DNA of 64,000 nt from SAR92 clade bacterium (GTDB lineage Bacteria > Pseudomonadota > Gammaproteobacteria > Pseudomonadales > Porticoccaceae). The notes under the pieces are model-generated. The model did no database searches, was not told where the DNA came from, and saw only the letters and a program-made list of their open reading frames with translations. The stretch is from the NCBI GenBank assembly GCA_004211905.1, contig SHBP01000002.1:178665-242664 (forward strand), in the 5' to 3' direction. The position numbers and the translations under genes are program-made. Of the stretch, positions 38,928 to 47,904 are shown piece by piece. How positions within the stretch are numbered: position 1 is the first letter of the stretch; every line of letters starts with the position of its first letter.

Positions 38928-40241
38928 TCATTGATTGCCCTGTTTAATTGCAGCGTCACCTGCTTTTCGAGATAAAAGATAAATTAACCCCCCAACGGCA
39001 ATAATCAAGATGCCCATGCCTCCTTCTTGGGGTTTCGATATCAAGACATAGGTGAGCGTCCATACAGTGACTCCTAGATATATTGCTGGGGCTAAAGGAT
39101 AGGCGAAAGTGCGGTATGCGCCTTCAATATTCAATTTCTTGTAGCGTAATATAAATACTCCGATCACCGAGAATAGTGTGTTGATCCCTAGGACAAAACT
39201 GGAAAACACCAGCACTGATTCAAAGGTTGCGCTGACGATAAAAACACTGGCTAATGAGCTCTGAAAGATAATTGCCGTTGTTGGTATGTCATTCTTATTG
39301 ACCTTACTTAACCACCTAAAAATCCGGAAGTCTTGACCAATAACTTGAAGGACTCGAGGCCCAGCCATTGTCATTGCACTGACGGTTGAAATAAGCAACA
39401 ACGCCAAGACAGCACCCATTGTTTTTCCCGCGGTGTCACCCAGTGCATAATCTGCAACGACCACTCCAATCTCTAGTTTACCCTCCAAGCTTGATATGGG
39501 TGCGGCGCTTAAAAACGTGAAATTTAACAGTAGATAAATCAACATTACTGTTACCGTTCCGATCAGTAATACGACAGGTAAGTTTCGTTGTGGGCTATCC
39601 AATTCGCTGATAACGTAGGTCACAGCGTTCCAACCGGTATAGGCATAGTTAACGTAGATGAGCGATACAGCAAATGCGCCACTAAAAAGTAACTTCTCAT
39701 CGCCTAAATTAGGCATCAAGCTAATTGATTGGGGAGCTTTCCCCCAGATAAAAATAACAACACAAAACAAAAGAATTAAGAGTATTTTCAGTGCGGTAAA
39801 GATTAACTGCACATTGCTGCTCGCTCTACGAGAAAAGCAATGGATCATTGTAAGTGCCACCACTAGCGACACTGCGGAAAAGGTTCTAGGTATTTCAGGA
39901 AATACCGCTGATAAGTATGCGCCAAAGGTCATAGCAGCAAGAGCGACGGGAGCAGCAAAGCCCACGGTTGCCGATACCCATCCGGAAATGAATCCAGCGC
40001 AGGGATGGTAGAGTCGTCCGAGGAAGTTATACTCACCGCCAGATCGTGGCAAATTGGCACCTAATTCGGCATAGGATAAAGCGCCGCAAAGCGCGGTTAA
40101 GCCACCCACAAACCAAAGCATCATTAAAACAAAGTATGACTGAATGCCAAGTAGTTGAAAGCCCAGGCTAGTGAACACACCAGTGCCTACCATATTGGCA
40201 ACGACTACAGAGATTCCGGTCAATTTAGAAAATTTTTGCAT
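38928..40241 (-). CDS. APC-superfamily amino acid permease
   Basis: A 437-residue inner-membrane permease with about 12 helices. The N-terminal GISVVVANMVGTGVFTSLGF and GGLTALCGALSYAELGANLP are the TM1 and TM2 signatures of the amino acid-polyamine-organocation family. Substrate is not decided. It is divergent from the DUF3604 operon, so regulation could be shared, but no functional link is shown. Confidence 0.9.
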   Translation of the reverse strand: MQKFSKLTGISVVVANMVGTGVFTSLGFQLLGIQSYFVLMMLWFVGGLTALCGALSYAELGANLPRSGGEYNFLGRLYHPCAGFISGWVSATVGFAAPVALAAMTFGAYLSAVFPEIPRTFSAVSLVVALTMIHCFSRRASSNVQLIFTALKILLILLFCVVIFIWGKAPQSISLMPNLGDEKLLFSGAFAVSLIYVNYAYTGWNAVTYVISELDSPQRNLPVVLLIGTVTVMLIYLLLNFTFLSAAPISSLEGKLEIGVVVADYALGDTAGKTMGAVLALLLISTVSAMTMAGPRVLQVIGQDFRIFRWLSKVNKNDIPTTAIIFQSSLASVFIVSATFESVLVFSSFVLGINTLFSVIGVFILRYKKLNIEGAYRTFAYPLAPAIYLGVTVWTLTYVLISKPQEGGMGILIIAVGGLIYLLSRKAGDAAIKQGNQ

Positions 40242-40318
40242 GAATATCCAGATGACTTATACTTTTTGCAAGCACTGTACCCCAGCTTGTAGTTGAGTGC
40301 AGTAAATACCAGTAAGCA

Positions 40319-40347
40319 TTGATTTGGCACGCTTTATGCCATAAAAT
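40319..40347 (+). promoter_or_regulatory. Promoter with inverted-repeat spacer upstream of the DUF3604 operon
   Basis: TTGATT (40319-40324), exactly 17 bases, TAAAAT (40342-40347): a good sigma-70 match. The spacer is TGGCA-N7-TGCCA, an inverted repeat filling the whole space between the elements, a natural repressor or activator site. The same bases (40324-40340, TTGGCACGCTTTATGCC) also fit a sigma-54 element, with GG and GC ten bases apart. Only one of these readings need be true. A leader of about 120 bases would precede the first gene. Confidence 0.5.
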
Positions 40348-40479
40348 CCGTGACATCGATTCTCTGCTGCTGAAAGGGTTGGGATAAAAGAATTCGAGTT
40401 GTATAAGCGCCGCTGATTTTGGCTGAATTGGTGGGGACTAAATAATAAATAAAAAATAAAGGTACACGGGGTGGCAGTA

Positions 40480-42354
40480 ATGAAGCACATTGTGATGGCA
40501 GCTTTAGTCTTTGTAAATTGTATGGTAACTGCTGAGCCAGTTAAGAATGTTTATTTTGGTGATACGCATTTACACAGCTCTTACTCTTTTGATGCGTTTT
40601 TAAATAATAACCATAGCGCAGACCCTGATACAGCCTATCGCTGGGCGAAAGGCCAGCCAGTCATACATCCTTATAATAGAGCCAGAGTCCAGATTGATAC
40701 GCCGTTGGATTTTCTGGTGGTGTCAGATCATGCTGAAATGCTTGGAGTTATGCGTGCCGTTCATGAAGGAACTTTTATCAAGGAAGACATTGGTTGGATG
40801 GGTAATATTAAACGCTGGTATTCATTTTGGTTGATGAATAGAGCAATTGATTCGAACACAGGGTTGGAGTTTTTCAGTCAATTCCTTCCTCAAAATCCGA
40901 CTATTGAAGGTCATGGTGATCCAGTCAAACATCCTGGTAATAATATATCTGATTTAGCGATATTTGGTGATACATCCAAAACATCTACTTTAGCGTGGCA
41001 TGATATTGTTGATACCGCAGAGCGGCATAATGACCCCGGAACTTTTACGAGCCTGCTAGGGTGGGAGTGGAGTTCTATCCCTATGGGTGCCAATCTCCAC
41101 AGAATAGTGATAAGTCCCGATGGAGCCGAAAAAGGAAAACAGTTTCTTCCCTATGGTTCAGATCAAAGTCAGTATCCAGAGGATCTATGGCAGTGGTTAG
41201 ATGAAACTCAGCAACAAACTGGAGCTAGGTTTTTGGCTATTCCCCATAATTCTAATATTTCCAAGGGTTATATGTTCGATGATGTAACCTTGCGTGGAGA
41301 GCCCATTACAGCTGAGTATGCTCGCCGGAGAATGCAGTGGGAGCCTGTTGTTGAGGTAACTCAAATCAAGGGAGATAGTGAAACGCGAAGTGATTTTTCT
41401 CCTCAAGATGAATTTGCCGATTTTGAAAATTATGATTACTACATTCAAGTAGGGCAAAAAAATGATTATCAAGCTTCTGCGGCAGATTATATTAGGCCCG
41501 CACTTAAAAAAGGCCTGTCTATCGGGCAGCAAGTTGGCGTGAATCCTTATAAATTTGGATTGATCGGATCAACCGATGCCCATACAGGTCTATCAACTTC
41601 AGAAGAGGACAACTTTTGGGGCAAAATGGCATCTGATTCGACACCCGAGACCAAAGAGCGTCTAGGCGCAAAAATAAGGAGTAATGGGTGGAATATGTCA
41701 GCATCAGGGATTGCCGCTGTCTGGGCTGAAGAAAACACACGCGAAGCGATTTATGCGGCATTTAAACGTAAGGAAGTTTATGCCACCTCAGGTCCTCGTC
41801 TGCGAGTTCAAATGTTTGCGGGATGGGATTTCCCTGAAGGGGCGGAGAGTAGTGAGAGTTTCGCTCTGATTGGCAGCCAGTACGGCGTGCCAATGGGTGG
41901 TGATTTAACTGGAAGGGATAATGCTGGTAAAGCTCCGGTGTTTTTACTGCGTGCAGTAAAGGATCCCATAGGGGCCAATTTAGATCGATTACAGGTAGTG
42001 AAAGGATGGATTGATGCTGCCGGTCAGCAGCAGGAGAAGGTGTACAACGTGGCTTGGTCTGGCGAACGACAATTAGATGCCAGCGGCAATTTGCCCTCTG
42101 TAGGTAATACAGTAGATATGAGCTCAGGTCGTTATGATAATTTGATTGGGCAATCTGAATTCTCTCTTCGATGGGCTGATCCAGATTTTAGTCCCCAGCA
42201 ACCTGCTTTTTATTATGTTCGGGTGTTGCAAATTCCAACACCAAGAAATGGGTTGCTCGACAGTTTGGCGCTGGAGTTGGAAGCGCCTCCTAGAGGAGCA
42301 AAAACTATTCAGGAGCGGGCGTACTCGTCGCCTATCTGGTATCAACCCCAATAG
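40480..42354 (+). CDS. DUF3604 secreted protein with PHP-like metal site, copy A
   Basis: About 624 residues with a signal peptide ending near MVTAEP. The sequence matches DUF3604 throughout. Blocks that look like metal ligands occur in PHP-like order: GDTHLHSSYSFDA (H-x-H), VVSDHAEMLG (Asp-His), IPHNSNISKG (His) and GSTDAHTGL (D-x-H). Other markers are EVTQIKGDSE, the KEVYATSGPRLR block and the terminal RAYSSPIWY. A secreted metal-dependent hydrolase is inferred; the reaction is unknown. ATG 40480 is chosen; a GTG at 40471 with AAAGG upstream would add three residues. First gene of an apparent four-gene operon. Confidence 0.88.
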   Translation: MKHIVMAALVFVNCMVTAEPVKNVYFGDTHLHSSYSFDAFLNNNHSADPDTAYRWAKGQPVIHPYNRARVQIDTPLDFLVVSDHAEMLGVMRAVHEGTFIKEDIGWMGNIKRWYSFWLMNRAIDSNTGLEFFSQFLPQNPTIEGHGDPVKHPGNNISDLAIFGDTSKTSTLAWHDIVDTAERHNDPGTFTSLLGWEWSSIPMGANLHRIVISPDGAEKGKQFLPYGSDQSQYPEDLWQWLDETQQQTGARFLAIPHNSNISKGYMFDDVTLRGEPITAEYARRRMQWEPVVEVTQIKGDSETRSDFSPQDEFADFENYDYYIQVGQKNDYQASAADYIRPALKKGLSIGQQVGVNPYKFGLIGSTDAHTGLSTSEEDNFWGKMASDSTPETKERLGAKIRSNGWNMSASGIAAVWAEENTREAIYAAFKRKEVYATSGPRLRVQMFAGWDFPEGAESSESFALIGSQYGVPMGGDLTGRDNAGKAPVFLLRAVKDPIGANLDRLQVVKGWIDAAGQQQEKVYNVAWSGERQLDASGNLPSVGNTVDMSSGRYDNLIGQSEFSLRWADPDFSPQQPAFYYVRVLQIPTPRNGLLDSLALELEAPPRGAKTIQERAYSSPIWYQPQ

Positions 42355-42387
42355 TTTTATTTCGTAGCACTATTTTTGGAGTATATT

Positions 42388-44256
42388 TTGCATAAATCTC
42401 ATTATTTAATTGTCAGTGCGTTATTGTTTTGCGCTCTGCCAGCCACCGCTTCCAATGAAACCCAGGTACTTTTTGGCGATACTCATCTGCACTCGGCTTA
42501 TTCTTTTGATGCATTTCTCAATGACAATGATTCTGCTTTTCCCGATGATGCTTATCGTTGGGCTAGGGGTCTTCCTGTCATACACCCTACCAATCGAGTT
42601 AGAGTGCAGATCGATACGCCCTTAGACTTTTTGGTGGTATCGGATCATGCGGAGACTCTTGGTGTTCTAACTGAATTGCACTCCGATCGCAGTTTGTTGT
42701 CAGATTTGGGTCTTTGGGGAAACTTCAAACGTTGGGTTACGCTGGAAATCGCTGACTATTTGATTGATAGTGGCCGTGCTGAAATGATTTTCACATACGC
42801 ATTGCCGAAGCCCTCAATTGGTGCCGGACATGATCCAGTAGCTGATGAGAATGGTGCTGTAGCAGATGTTGGCTTTGGCGATACCACAGCCATTCGAGGG
42901 CATGTTTGGTCAGATATTGTAGGTGCGGCTGAGCGTCATAATCGTCCAGGAACTTTTACCAGTCTAATAGGCTGGGAGTGGACATCAACGCCGACGGGCG
43001 CTAATTTACATCGAGTTGTATTTACTCCTGATGGTGCCGACAAAGCCTCTCAATTTTTACCTTTTGGCTCAGATGAAAGCCAGTACCCACAAGATCTTTG
43101 GCGTTGGCTAAAAGAAACTGGTGAGCGAACGGGTACTCGTTTTCTGTCGATACCTCATAACTCTAATTTATCCAAAGGTTATATGTTCGATGATGTAACT
43201 TTAGATGGGAGTGCTATTACCGCGGAGTATGCAACTACACGAATGGCCTTTGAGCCAGTAGTAGAAGTCACTCAGGTGAAAGGTGATAGCGAGTCTTTGC
43301 CAAGTAGTCCCGATGATGAATTTGCTGACTTTGAAACCTATCAATACTATTTACAGGCATACGGCACAGAGTATCAGCCAGAACCAGGTGACTACGTGCG
43401 CTCTGCTCTAACGTCAGGGCTGTCTATTGCTGAAAAGGTGGGTGTAAACCCATATAAGTTCGGCATGATTGGATCAACTGATTCTCATACTGGATTATCT
43501 TCGGCAGAAGAGAGAAATTTTTGGGGAAAATACCCCAATGACTCCACGCCTGAGACGAAGGATCAGTCAATTATAGGTGTTACTGACAACAGCGGATGGT
43601 CTATGTCCGCTGCAGGTCTAGCGGCAGTTTGGGCTGAAGAAAATACACGAGAAGGGATCTACGAAGCATTTAAACGCAAGGAAGTCTACGCTACGACCGG
43701 TCCAAGATTAAGACTACAAATGTTTGCTAGTTGGGCATTTCCAAAAAATGCAGAAAATAGTAACAATATTGCTGAGGTTGGCTATGCTCATGGTGTGCCT
43801 ATGGGTGGCGACTTATTGCGCAATGAAAGCGCGCGCGCACCGCAATTTTTACTTCGAGCAGTGAAAGATCCCGTTGGGGCAAATTTGGATCGAGTTCAGA
43901 TTGTGAAGGGTTGGCTCGACCAAGCGGGTAAACAGCAAGAGAAGGTTTACAACGTTGTATGGTCCGATGGTCGGGCTCTTGATAACGATGGGAGATTACC
44001 GGATGTTGGGAATACGGTAGATTTAAATACTGGGCGCCATACCAACACCATTGGTACCAATGAATTATCGGTGCTTTGGGAGGATCCAGATTTTAGTCCT
44101 GATCAGCGAGCATTTTACTACACCCGTGTTTTGCAAATACCCACCGCAAGACACTCTCTGTATGACTCCATTGCTCTGCAGGCCATGGATCTAGATAATG
44201 GGCCCAAAACTATCCAAGAGAGAGCATACAGCTCACCAATCTGGTATACACCTTGA
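42388..44256 (+). CDS. DUF3604 secreted protein with PHP-like metal site, copy B
   Basis: A 622-residue paralogue of the preceding gene, 33 bases downstream. In the N-terminal block from DTHLHS to the DHAE-LGV motif, 53 of 63 residues are identical to copy A. All the putative metal-ligand motifs are kept: DTHLHSAYSFDA, SDHAETLG, IPHNSNLSKG and GSTDSHTGL. The segment after the second motif (about residues 93-170) differs strongly. The start is TTG at 42388 with GGAG six bases upstream; the signal peptide ends near LPATASN. Another in-frame TTG at 42376 is less well placed. Confidence 0.88.
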   Translation: MHKSHYLIVSALLFCALPATASNETQVLFGDTHLHSAYSFDAFLNDNDSAFPDDAYRWARGLPVIHPTNRVRVQIDTPLDFLVVSDHAETLGVLTELHSDRSLLSDLGLWGNFKRWVTLEIADYLIDSGRAEMIFTYALPKPSIGAGHDPVADENGAVADVGFGDTTAIRGHVWSDIVGAAERHNRPGTFTSLIGWEWTSTPTGANLHRVVFTPDGADKASQFLPFGSDESQYPQDLWRWLKETGERTGTRFLSIPHNSNLSKGYMFDDVTLDGSAITAEYATTRMAFEPVVEVTQVKGDSESLPSSPDDEFADFETYQYYLQAYGTEYQPEPGDYVRSALTSGLSIAEKVGVNPYKFGMIGSTDSHTGLSSAEERNFWGKYPNDSTPETKDQSIIGVTDNSGWSMSAAGLAAVWAEENTREGIYEAFKRKEVYATTGPRLRLQMFASWAFPKNAENSNNIAEVGYAHGVPMGGDLLRNESARAPQFLLRAVKDPVGANLDRVQIVKGWLDQAGKQQEKVYNVVWSDGRALDNDGRLPDVGNTVDLNTGRHTNTIGTNELSVLWEDPDFSPDQRAFYYTRVLQIPTARHSLYDSIALQAMDLDNGPKTIQERAYSSPIWYTP

Positions 44257-44290
44257 CTATCAAAAAACTTAAATAGCTTAGTTGGCATTG

Positions 44291-45190
44291 ATGTTTATGA
44301 ATTTATCTTTGAGAACCGCCGCAAAAGAGCCTTTATTCCAATTTATTGTTATTGGATTGTTATTAATCGTAGGGGAACGGTTGGTTAATTCCAGCAACTA
44401 TAGTGGTGAATATCAGATTGTTGTTGATGATCAAGTGCTGGCTCAGTTCATGCAGCAGCAGGCAAAAAAATTTAAGCCAGATCAAGCTTTAGCAGCTCTT
44501 ACTGCTCTGAGTGGAGATGATCGTCAACGACTAATTGATGATTATGTTCGTGGCGAGGTCCTTTACAGAGAGGCACTTGCGTTAGATTTAGATCGCAACG
44601 ATTCAATCATTCGGCGACGTCTCATGCAGAAAATGGACTACCTTGCTCAGGGTTTTTATGACGAAGTAGCTCCGCTGAATGAAGAGGATTTAAAACGTTT
44701 CTACGCTGAGCATAAAGGTGAGTACAAGAAATCAGCAACGGCTACCTTCACTCACGTTTTTATCAGTAAAGAAAATCGCGGGTCCGAGGAGAGCAAAATC
44801 GCAGCGGATACATTGTTGAAGAGTTTGAACCAAGATTCGATCCCTTTTGATAAAGCCGGACTTTATGGTGAGCGATTTTTATACAATCGCAATTATGTCA
44901 AACGTGATACTCAAGAAATTGCTAGCCATTTTGGCCCCGATTTTAACCAACAATTATTTGACTTAGAACCATCTCTGCAGGGAAATTGGCAAGGGCCAAT
45001 AGAATCAAATTATGGATGGCATTTGGTATTGCTTACAAGAAAGGTTGAGGCCTATATTCCCCCGCTAACTGATATAGGTGGTGTGGTTTTAGCTGATGCT
45101 CAACGTCAGCAACAACATGAGCTAAAGCGGATGGCTATTAGCAAATTGATGGCTAAGTATCAGGTTATAGATCCGGATAATCCAGAATGA
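44291..45190 (+). CDS. Membrane-anchored parvulin-type peptidyl-prolyl isomerase
   Basis: About 299 residues. An N-terminal helix (about residues 13-29, FQFIVIGLLLIVG) is followed by a SurA/PpiD-like helical region (VRGEVLYREALALDLDRND, RRLMQKMDYLAQ) and a parvulin-like domain at about residues 145-260, ending in the typical GPIESNYGWHLVLL. Parvulins catalyse prolyl cis-trans isomerisation and many act as periplasmic chaperones. Start could be ATG 44291 or 44297, or TTG 44282; no strong ribosome site is seen. It lies 34 bases after DUF3604 copy B and overlaps the next gene by four bases (ATGA). Confidence 0.84.
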   Translation: MFMNLSLRTAAKEPLFQFIVIGLLLIVGERLVNSSNYSGEYQIVVDDQVLAQFMQQQAKKFKPDQALAALTALSGDDRQRLIDDYVRGEVLYREALALDLDRNDSIIRRRLMQKMDYLAQGFYDEVAPLNEEDLKRFYAEHKGEYKKSATATFTHVFISKENRGSEESKIAADTLLKSLNQDSIPFDKAGLYGERFLYNRNYVKRDTQEIASHFGPDFNQQLFDLEPSLQGNWQGPIESNYGWHLVLLTRKVEAYIPPLTDIGGVVLADAQRQQQHELKRMAISKLMAKYQVIDPDNPE

Positions 45191-46182
45191 GATTAGGATT
45201 ATTTATTCTGCTATCGCTCATTGTAACGTCTGCAGAGTTAAATGCTGACGAGGCCCGACCGGTCTATGTTGAGATCAACCAGACTTCGACAACCGACTAC
45301 TTGGTAAAGTGGAAAATCCCACCGGTAATGGCGGCAGGACAAGAACCGCGAATAGTTATGGACCATCCAGAATGCCAGCCTCAGAGTGATAATTCAGCGC
45401 TGGGTCTGCTTGGTCGAATGAGCTATCGGTGTGGACAGTCAGACTTAACCTTTGATTTGAAGTTGGTATATCCTGTTGGGAATCCAGCTCTTACTTCCCT
45501 TATAGTTTATAAAAGTTTAAACAATGAACCGCAGCAAGTGTTTTCAGGGCCGGAAATCACTAAAGTTACATTAGGTGCTGCCAGCAGCCCTGTTGAAGTG
45601 TCGAAGCAGTACCTTGTTGCAGGTGTTGAGCATATTTTGATTGGCTTTGATCATCTACTGTTTGTTCTATGCTTAATCATTATTGCTGGTGGATTCAAAA
45701 GATTGGTATTTACTGTGACAGGGTTCACTCTGGCTCACTCTGTCACTCTCAGCTTGGCAACACTGAATATTGTTCAAATTCGCACGGAATTGGTTGAAAT
45801 GCTCATTGCGTTGAGCATTTTGTTACTTGCCGTGGAAATTGTTAAGCACAGGCGACCCAATGGGCATACTAGTTTCACGTGGCGTTATCCTGTGGCCGTA
45901 TCATCGGTGTTTGGGTTGTTACATGGTTTTGGATTTGCCGTCGTGCTTCAAGACCTCGGATTACCGCAGTCAATGAAGCTTCATGCGTTGTTGTTTTTTA
46001 ATATTGGTGTGGAAGTTGGCCAGTTACTATTTATTTGCGCTGTTGTCGCTCTAGCCTATATATCTACAAAGTTTATCTCTTCAGTGGATAGTAACCGACA
46101 GATGATTACCCAATTCGGTGTTTATTTAATTGGTAGTTGCAGCGCATATTGGTTTTTGACTCGCGCTATGGTGATGTTGTAA
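45187..46182 (+). CDS. HupE/UreJ_2-family membrane protein
   Basis: A 331-residue protein: signal peptide (about 1-20), a beta-rich periplasmic domain to about residue 140, then six or so helices. The helices carry conserved His motifs VEHILIGFDHLLFVL, FTLAHSVTL and FGLLHGFGFA, characteristic of the HupE/UreJ family. Relatives are associated with nickel or other metal uptake in hydrogenase and urease clusters, though no such genes are here. As last gene of the DUF3604 operon it may handle the metal for the DUF3604 proteins; this is inference. Confidence 0.85.
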   Translation: MRLGLFILLSLIVTSAELNADEARPVYVEINQTSTTDYLVKWKIPPVMAAGQEPRIVMDHPECQPQSDNSALGLLGRMSYRCGQSDLTFDLKLVYPVGNPALTSLIVYKSLNNEPQQVFSGPEITKVTLGAASSPVEVSKQYLVAGVEHILIGFDHLLFVLCLIIIAGGFKRLVFTVTGFTLAHSVTLSLATLNIVQIRTELVEMLIALSILLLAVEIVKHRRPNGHTSFTWRYPVAVSSVFGLLHGFGFAVVLQDLGLPQSMKLHALLFFNIGVEVGQLLFICAVVALAYISTKFISSVDSNRQMITQFGVYLIGSCSAYWFLTRAMVML

Positions 46183-46207
46183 ATTTTCCGTTAACCTAAA
46201 TCATACA

Positions 46208-47011
46208 TTACTTGATATGACTAAGGTGCTTTGCAATCACTTTCAAAGTCGGTTTAAATAATTTCGGCGTAGTTGCAATAATATGGCCACTGTCCATGAA
46301 GGATTCGCCGCCTTGGAAGTCGCTCACCATGCCTCCGGCTTCGCGCACAATTAAGACGCCTGCGGCTATATCCCAAGGCTTAAGGTACATCTCCCAAAAT
46401 ACATCCATTCTGCCTGCAGCGACATAAGCTAAGTCCAGAGATGCAACACCCAATCGTCTTACTCCCGAAGAGTTATCTGCAAATTCATGCATGCAGGCTA
46501 AATAGTGATGCATTTCAGCAAATGAGGGATCACTAAAGGGTATTCCTGTTGCGTAGAGCGCGCCAGCTTCTTCTAATCGACCTGATACTCTAATGCGCCG
46601 GCCATTGAGTCTAGCGCCATCTCCTCGGCTTGCAGTGAACTCTTCGCGCTTGAAGGGCTCGACAATCACAGCATGTTCGAGGCGGCCTTTAACTCGACAA
46701 GCAATAGAGACTGCTACATGAGGAATACCGCGAACAAAGTTAGTGGTGCCATCTAAGGGATCAATTATCCATTGAACATCGCTAGCGCTGTTGCCACTCG
46801 AGCCGCCTTCTTCGCCCAAAAAAGAATGCTCTGGATACGCTTTTTTAATTTGCTCGATAATCATTTCTTCAGAGCGTCGATCAACCTCAGTGACAAAGTC
46901 ATGACGACCTTTCTCATCTACTTTGACCAGCTCTAAATTGTCAGCCGCTTTAACAATCATTTCTCCTGCCTGACGAGCAGCGCGTAAAGCGATATTGACC
47001 ATCGGTTGCAT
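46208..47011 (-). CDS. suhB: Inositol-1-monophosphatase / antitermination factor SuhB
   Basis: A 267-residue Mg2+-dependent phosphatase, exactly the E. coli length when started at ATG 47009-47011, with GGA nine bases upstream. The N terminus MQPMVNIALRAARQAG matches the family. Metal motifs are FLGEEGGSS and WIIDPLDGTTNFVRG, and the late motif PWDIAAGVLIVREAGG. In E. coli SuhB also joins the rRNA antitermination complex. The frame is open to 47095 but those residues have no family match. It is divergent from trmJ. Confidence 0.95.
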   Translation of the reverse strand: MQPMVNIALRAARQAGEMIVKAADNLELVKVDEKGRHDFVTEVDRRSEEMIIEQIKKAYPEHSFLGEEGGSSGNSASDVQWIIDPLDGTTNFVRGIPHVAVSIACRVKGRLEHAVIVEPFKREEFTASRGDGARLNGRRIRVSGRLEEAGALYATGIPFSDPSFAEMHHYLACMHEFADNSSGVRRLGVASLDLAYVAAGRMDVFWEMYLKPWDIAAGVLIVREAGGMVSDFQGGESFMDSGHIIATTPKLFKPTLKVIAKHLSHIK

Positions 47012-47138
47012 AAAGAGTATTCCAAGTGAAGTTTCAACGGCGCGCATTGTACCAGAGAACCTGGATTCTGATACACTCGCCGACCTATTTTTCATCTAAT
47101 GAAAAATGATGGTTAATAACCCCATAGTGAGGTAGTTT

Positions 47139-47885
47139 GTGTCAACTGTTGAGCGACAAGCAAAAATTCGAATGATTTTGGTTAATACCTCCCACCCAGG
47201 CAACATTGGGGGTGCTGCAAGAGCCATGAAAAATATGGGATTAACTGAGCTCTATTTGGTCCAACCGAAAGAATATCCAGCGCCACGAGCAGTATGGCGA
47301 GCTGCTGGCGCACGAGATGTACTGGCTAATGCAAGGATAGTTGAATCTGTGGATGAGGCTATTAAGGGCTGCGGGTTAGTTGTTGGTACTAGTGCTAGAG
47401 AGAGGCGGATTCCTTGGCCATTAATCAATCCAAGAGAATGCGGTATGAAAATTTGGCAGGAATCTGAGCATCATGATATTGGATTGTTGTTTGGGCGTGA
47501 AGACCGCGGTCTCACCAATAGTGAGTTACAGAAATGTCACTATCATGTTCATATTCCATCAAATCCAGAGTATAGCTCGTTGAATCTAGCAACCGCGGTG
47601 CAGGTTCTGGCCTACGAAATTAGGATGGCGAGTCTAAGTGATGCTGAAGGTGTATTGCCAGCTATGGATGATTGGGATCAACCATTAGCTACTGCTGACG
47701 AGTTGGAGTCTTTTCATGAGCATCTCGCTGAAACAATGGAAGAATTAAACTTCTATGACCCTAGCAATCCCAAGCAACTAATTACCCGCATGCGCCGACT
47801 TTTTAATCGCACCAGAATGGATAAAATGGAAGTTTCTATGTTGCGTGGTCTGTTGTCTGCGACCCGCCGTACAAGGGCTAAGTAG
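47139..47885 (+). CDS. trmJ: tRNA (cytidine/uridine-32-2'-O-) methyltransferase TrmJ
   Basis: A 248-residue SPOUT methyltransferase modifying the ribose of nucleotide 32 in tRNA anticodon loops. The N-terminal VNTSHPGNIGGAARAMKNMG and the SAM-knot motifs LFGREDRGLTNSE and IPSNPEYSSLNLATAVQ are clear. The start is GTG 47139, with GAGG seven bases upstream. It sits between suhB and iscR, as in E. coli. Confidence 0.95.
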   Translation: MSTVERQAKIRMILVNTSHPGNIGGAARAMKNMGLTELYLVQPKEYPAPRAVWRAAGARDVLANARIVESVDEAIKGCGLVVGTSARERRIPWPLINPRECGMKIWQESEHHDIGLLFGREDRGLTNSELQKCHYHVHIPSNPEYSSLNLATAVQVLAYEIRMASLSDAEGVLPAMDDWDQPLATADELESFHEHLAETMEELNFYDPSNPKQLITRMRRLFNRTRMDKMEVSMLRGLLSATRRTRAK

Positions 47886-47904
47886 CCGATTTATCATTCT
47901 GATA

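Noticed and set aside
39658..40011. A 117-codon plus-strand frame inside the permease gene
   Set aside because: It is the complement of a clear 12-helix permease and has the composition expected of an antisense shadow.
47012..47095. Longer N terminus for SuhB
   Set aside because: Family length and a ribosome site both support the start at 47011; the extra residues match nothing in the family.
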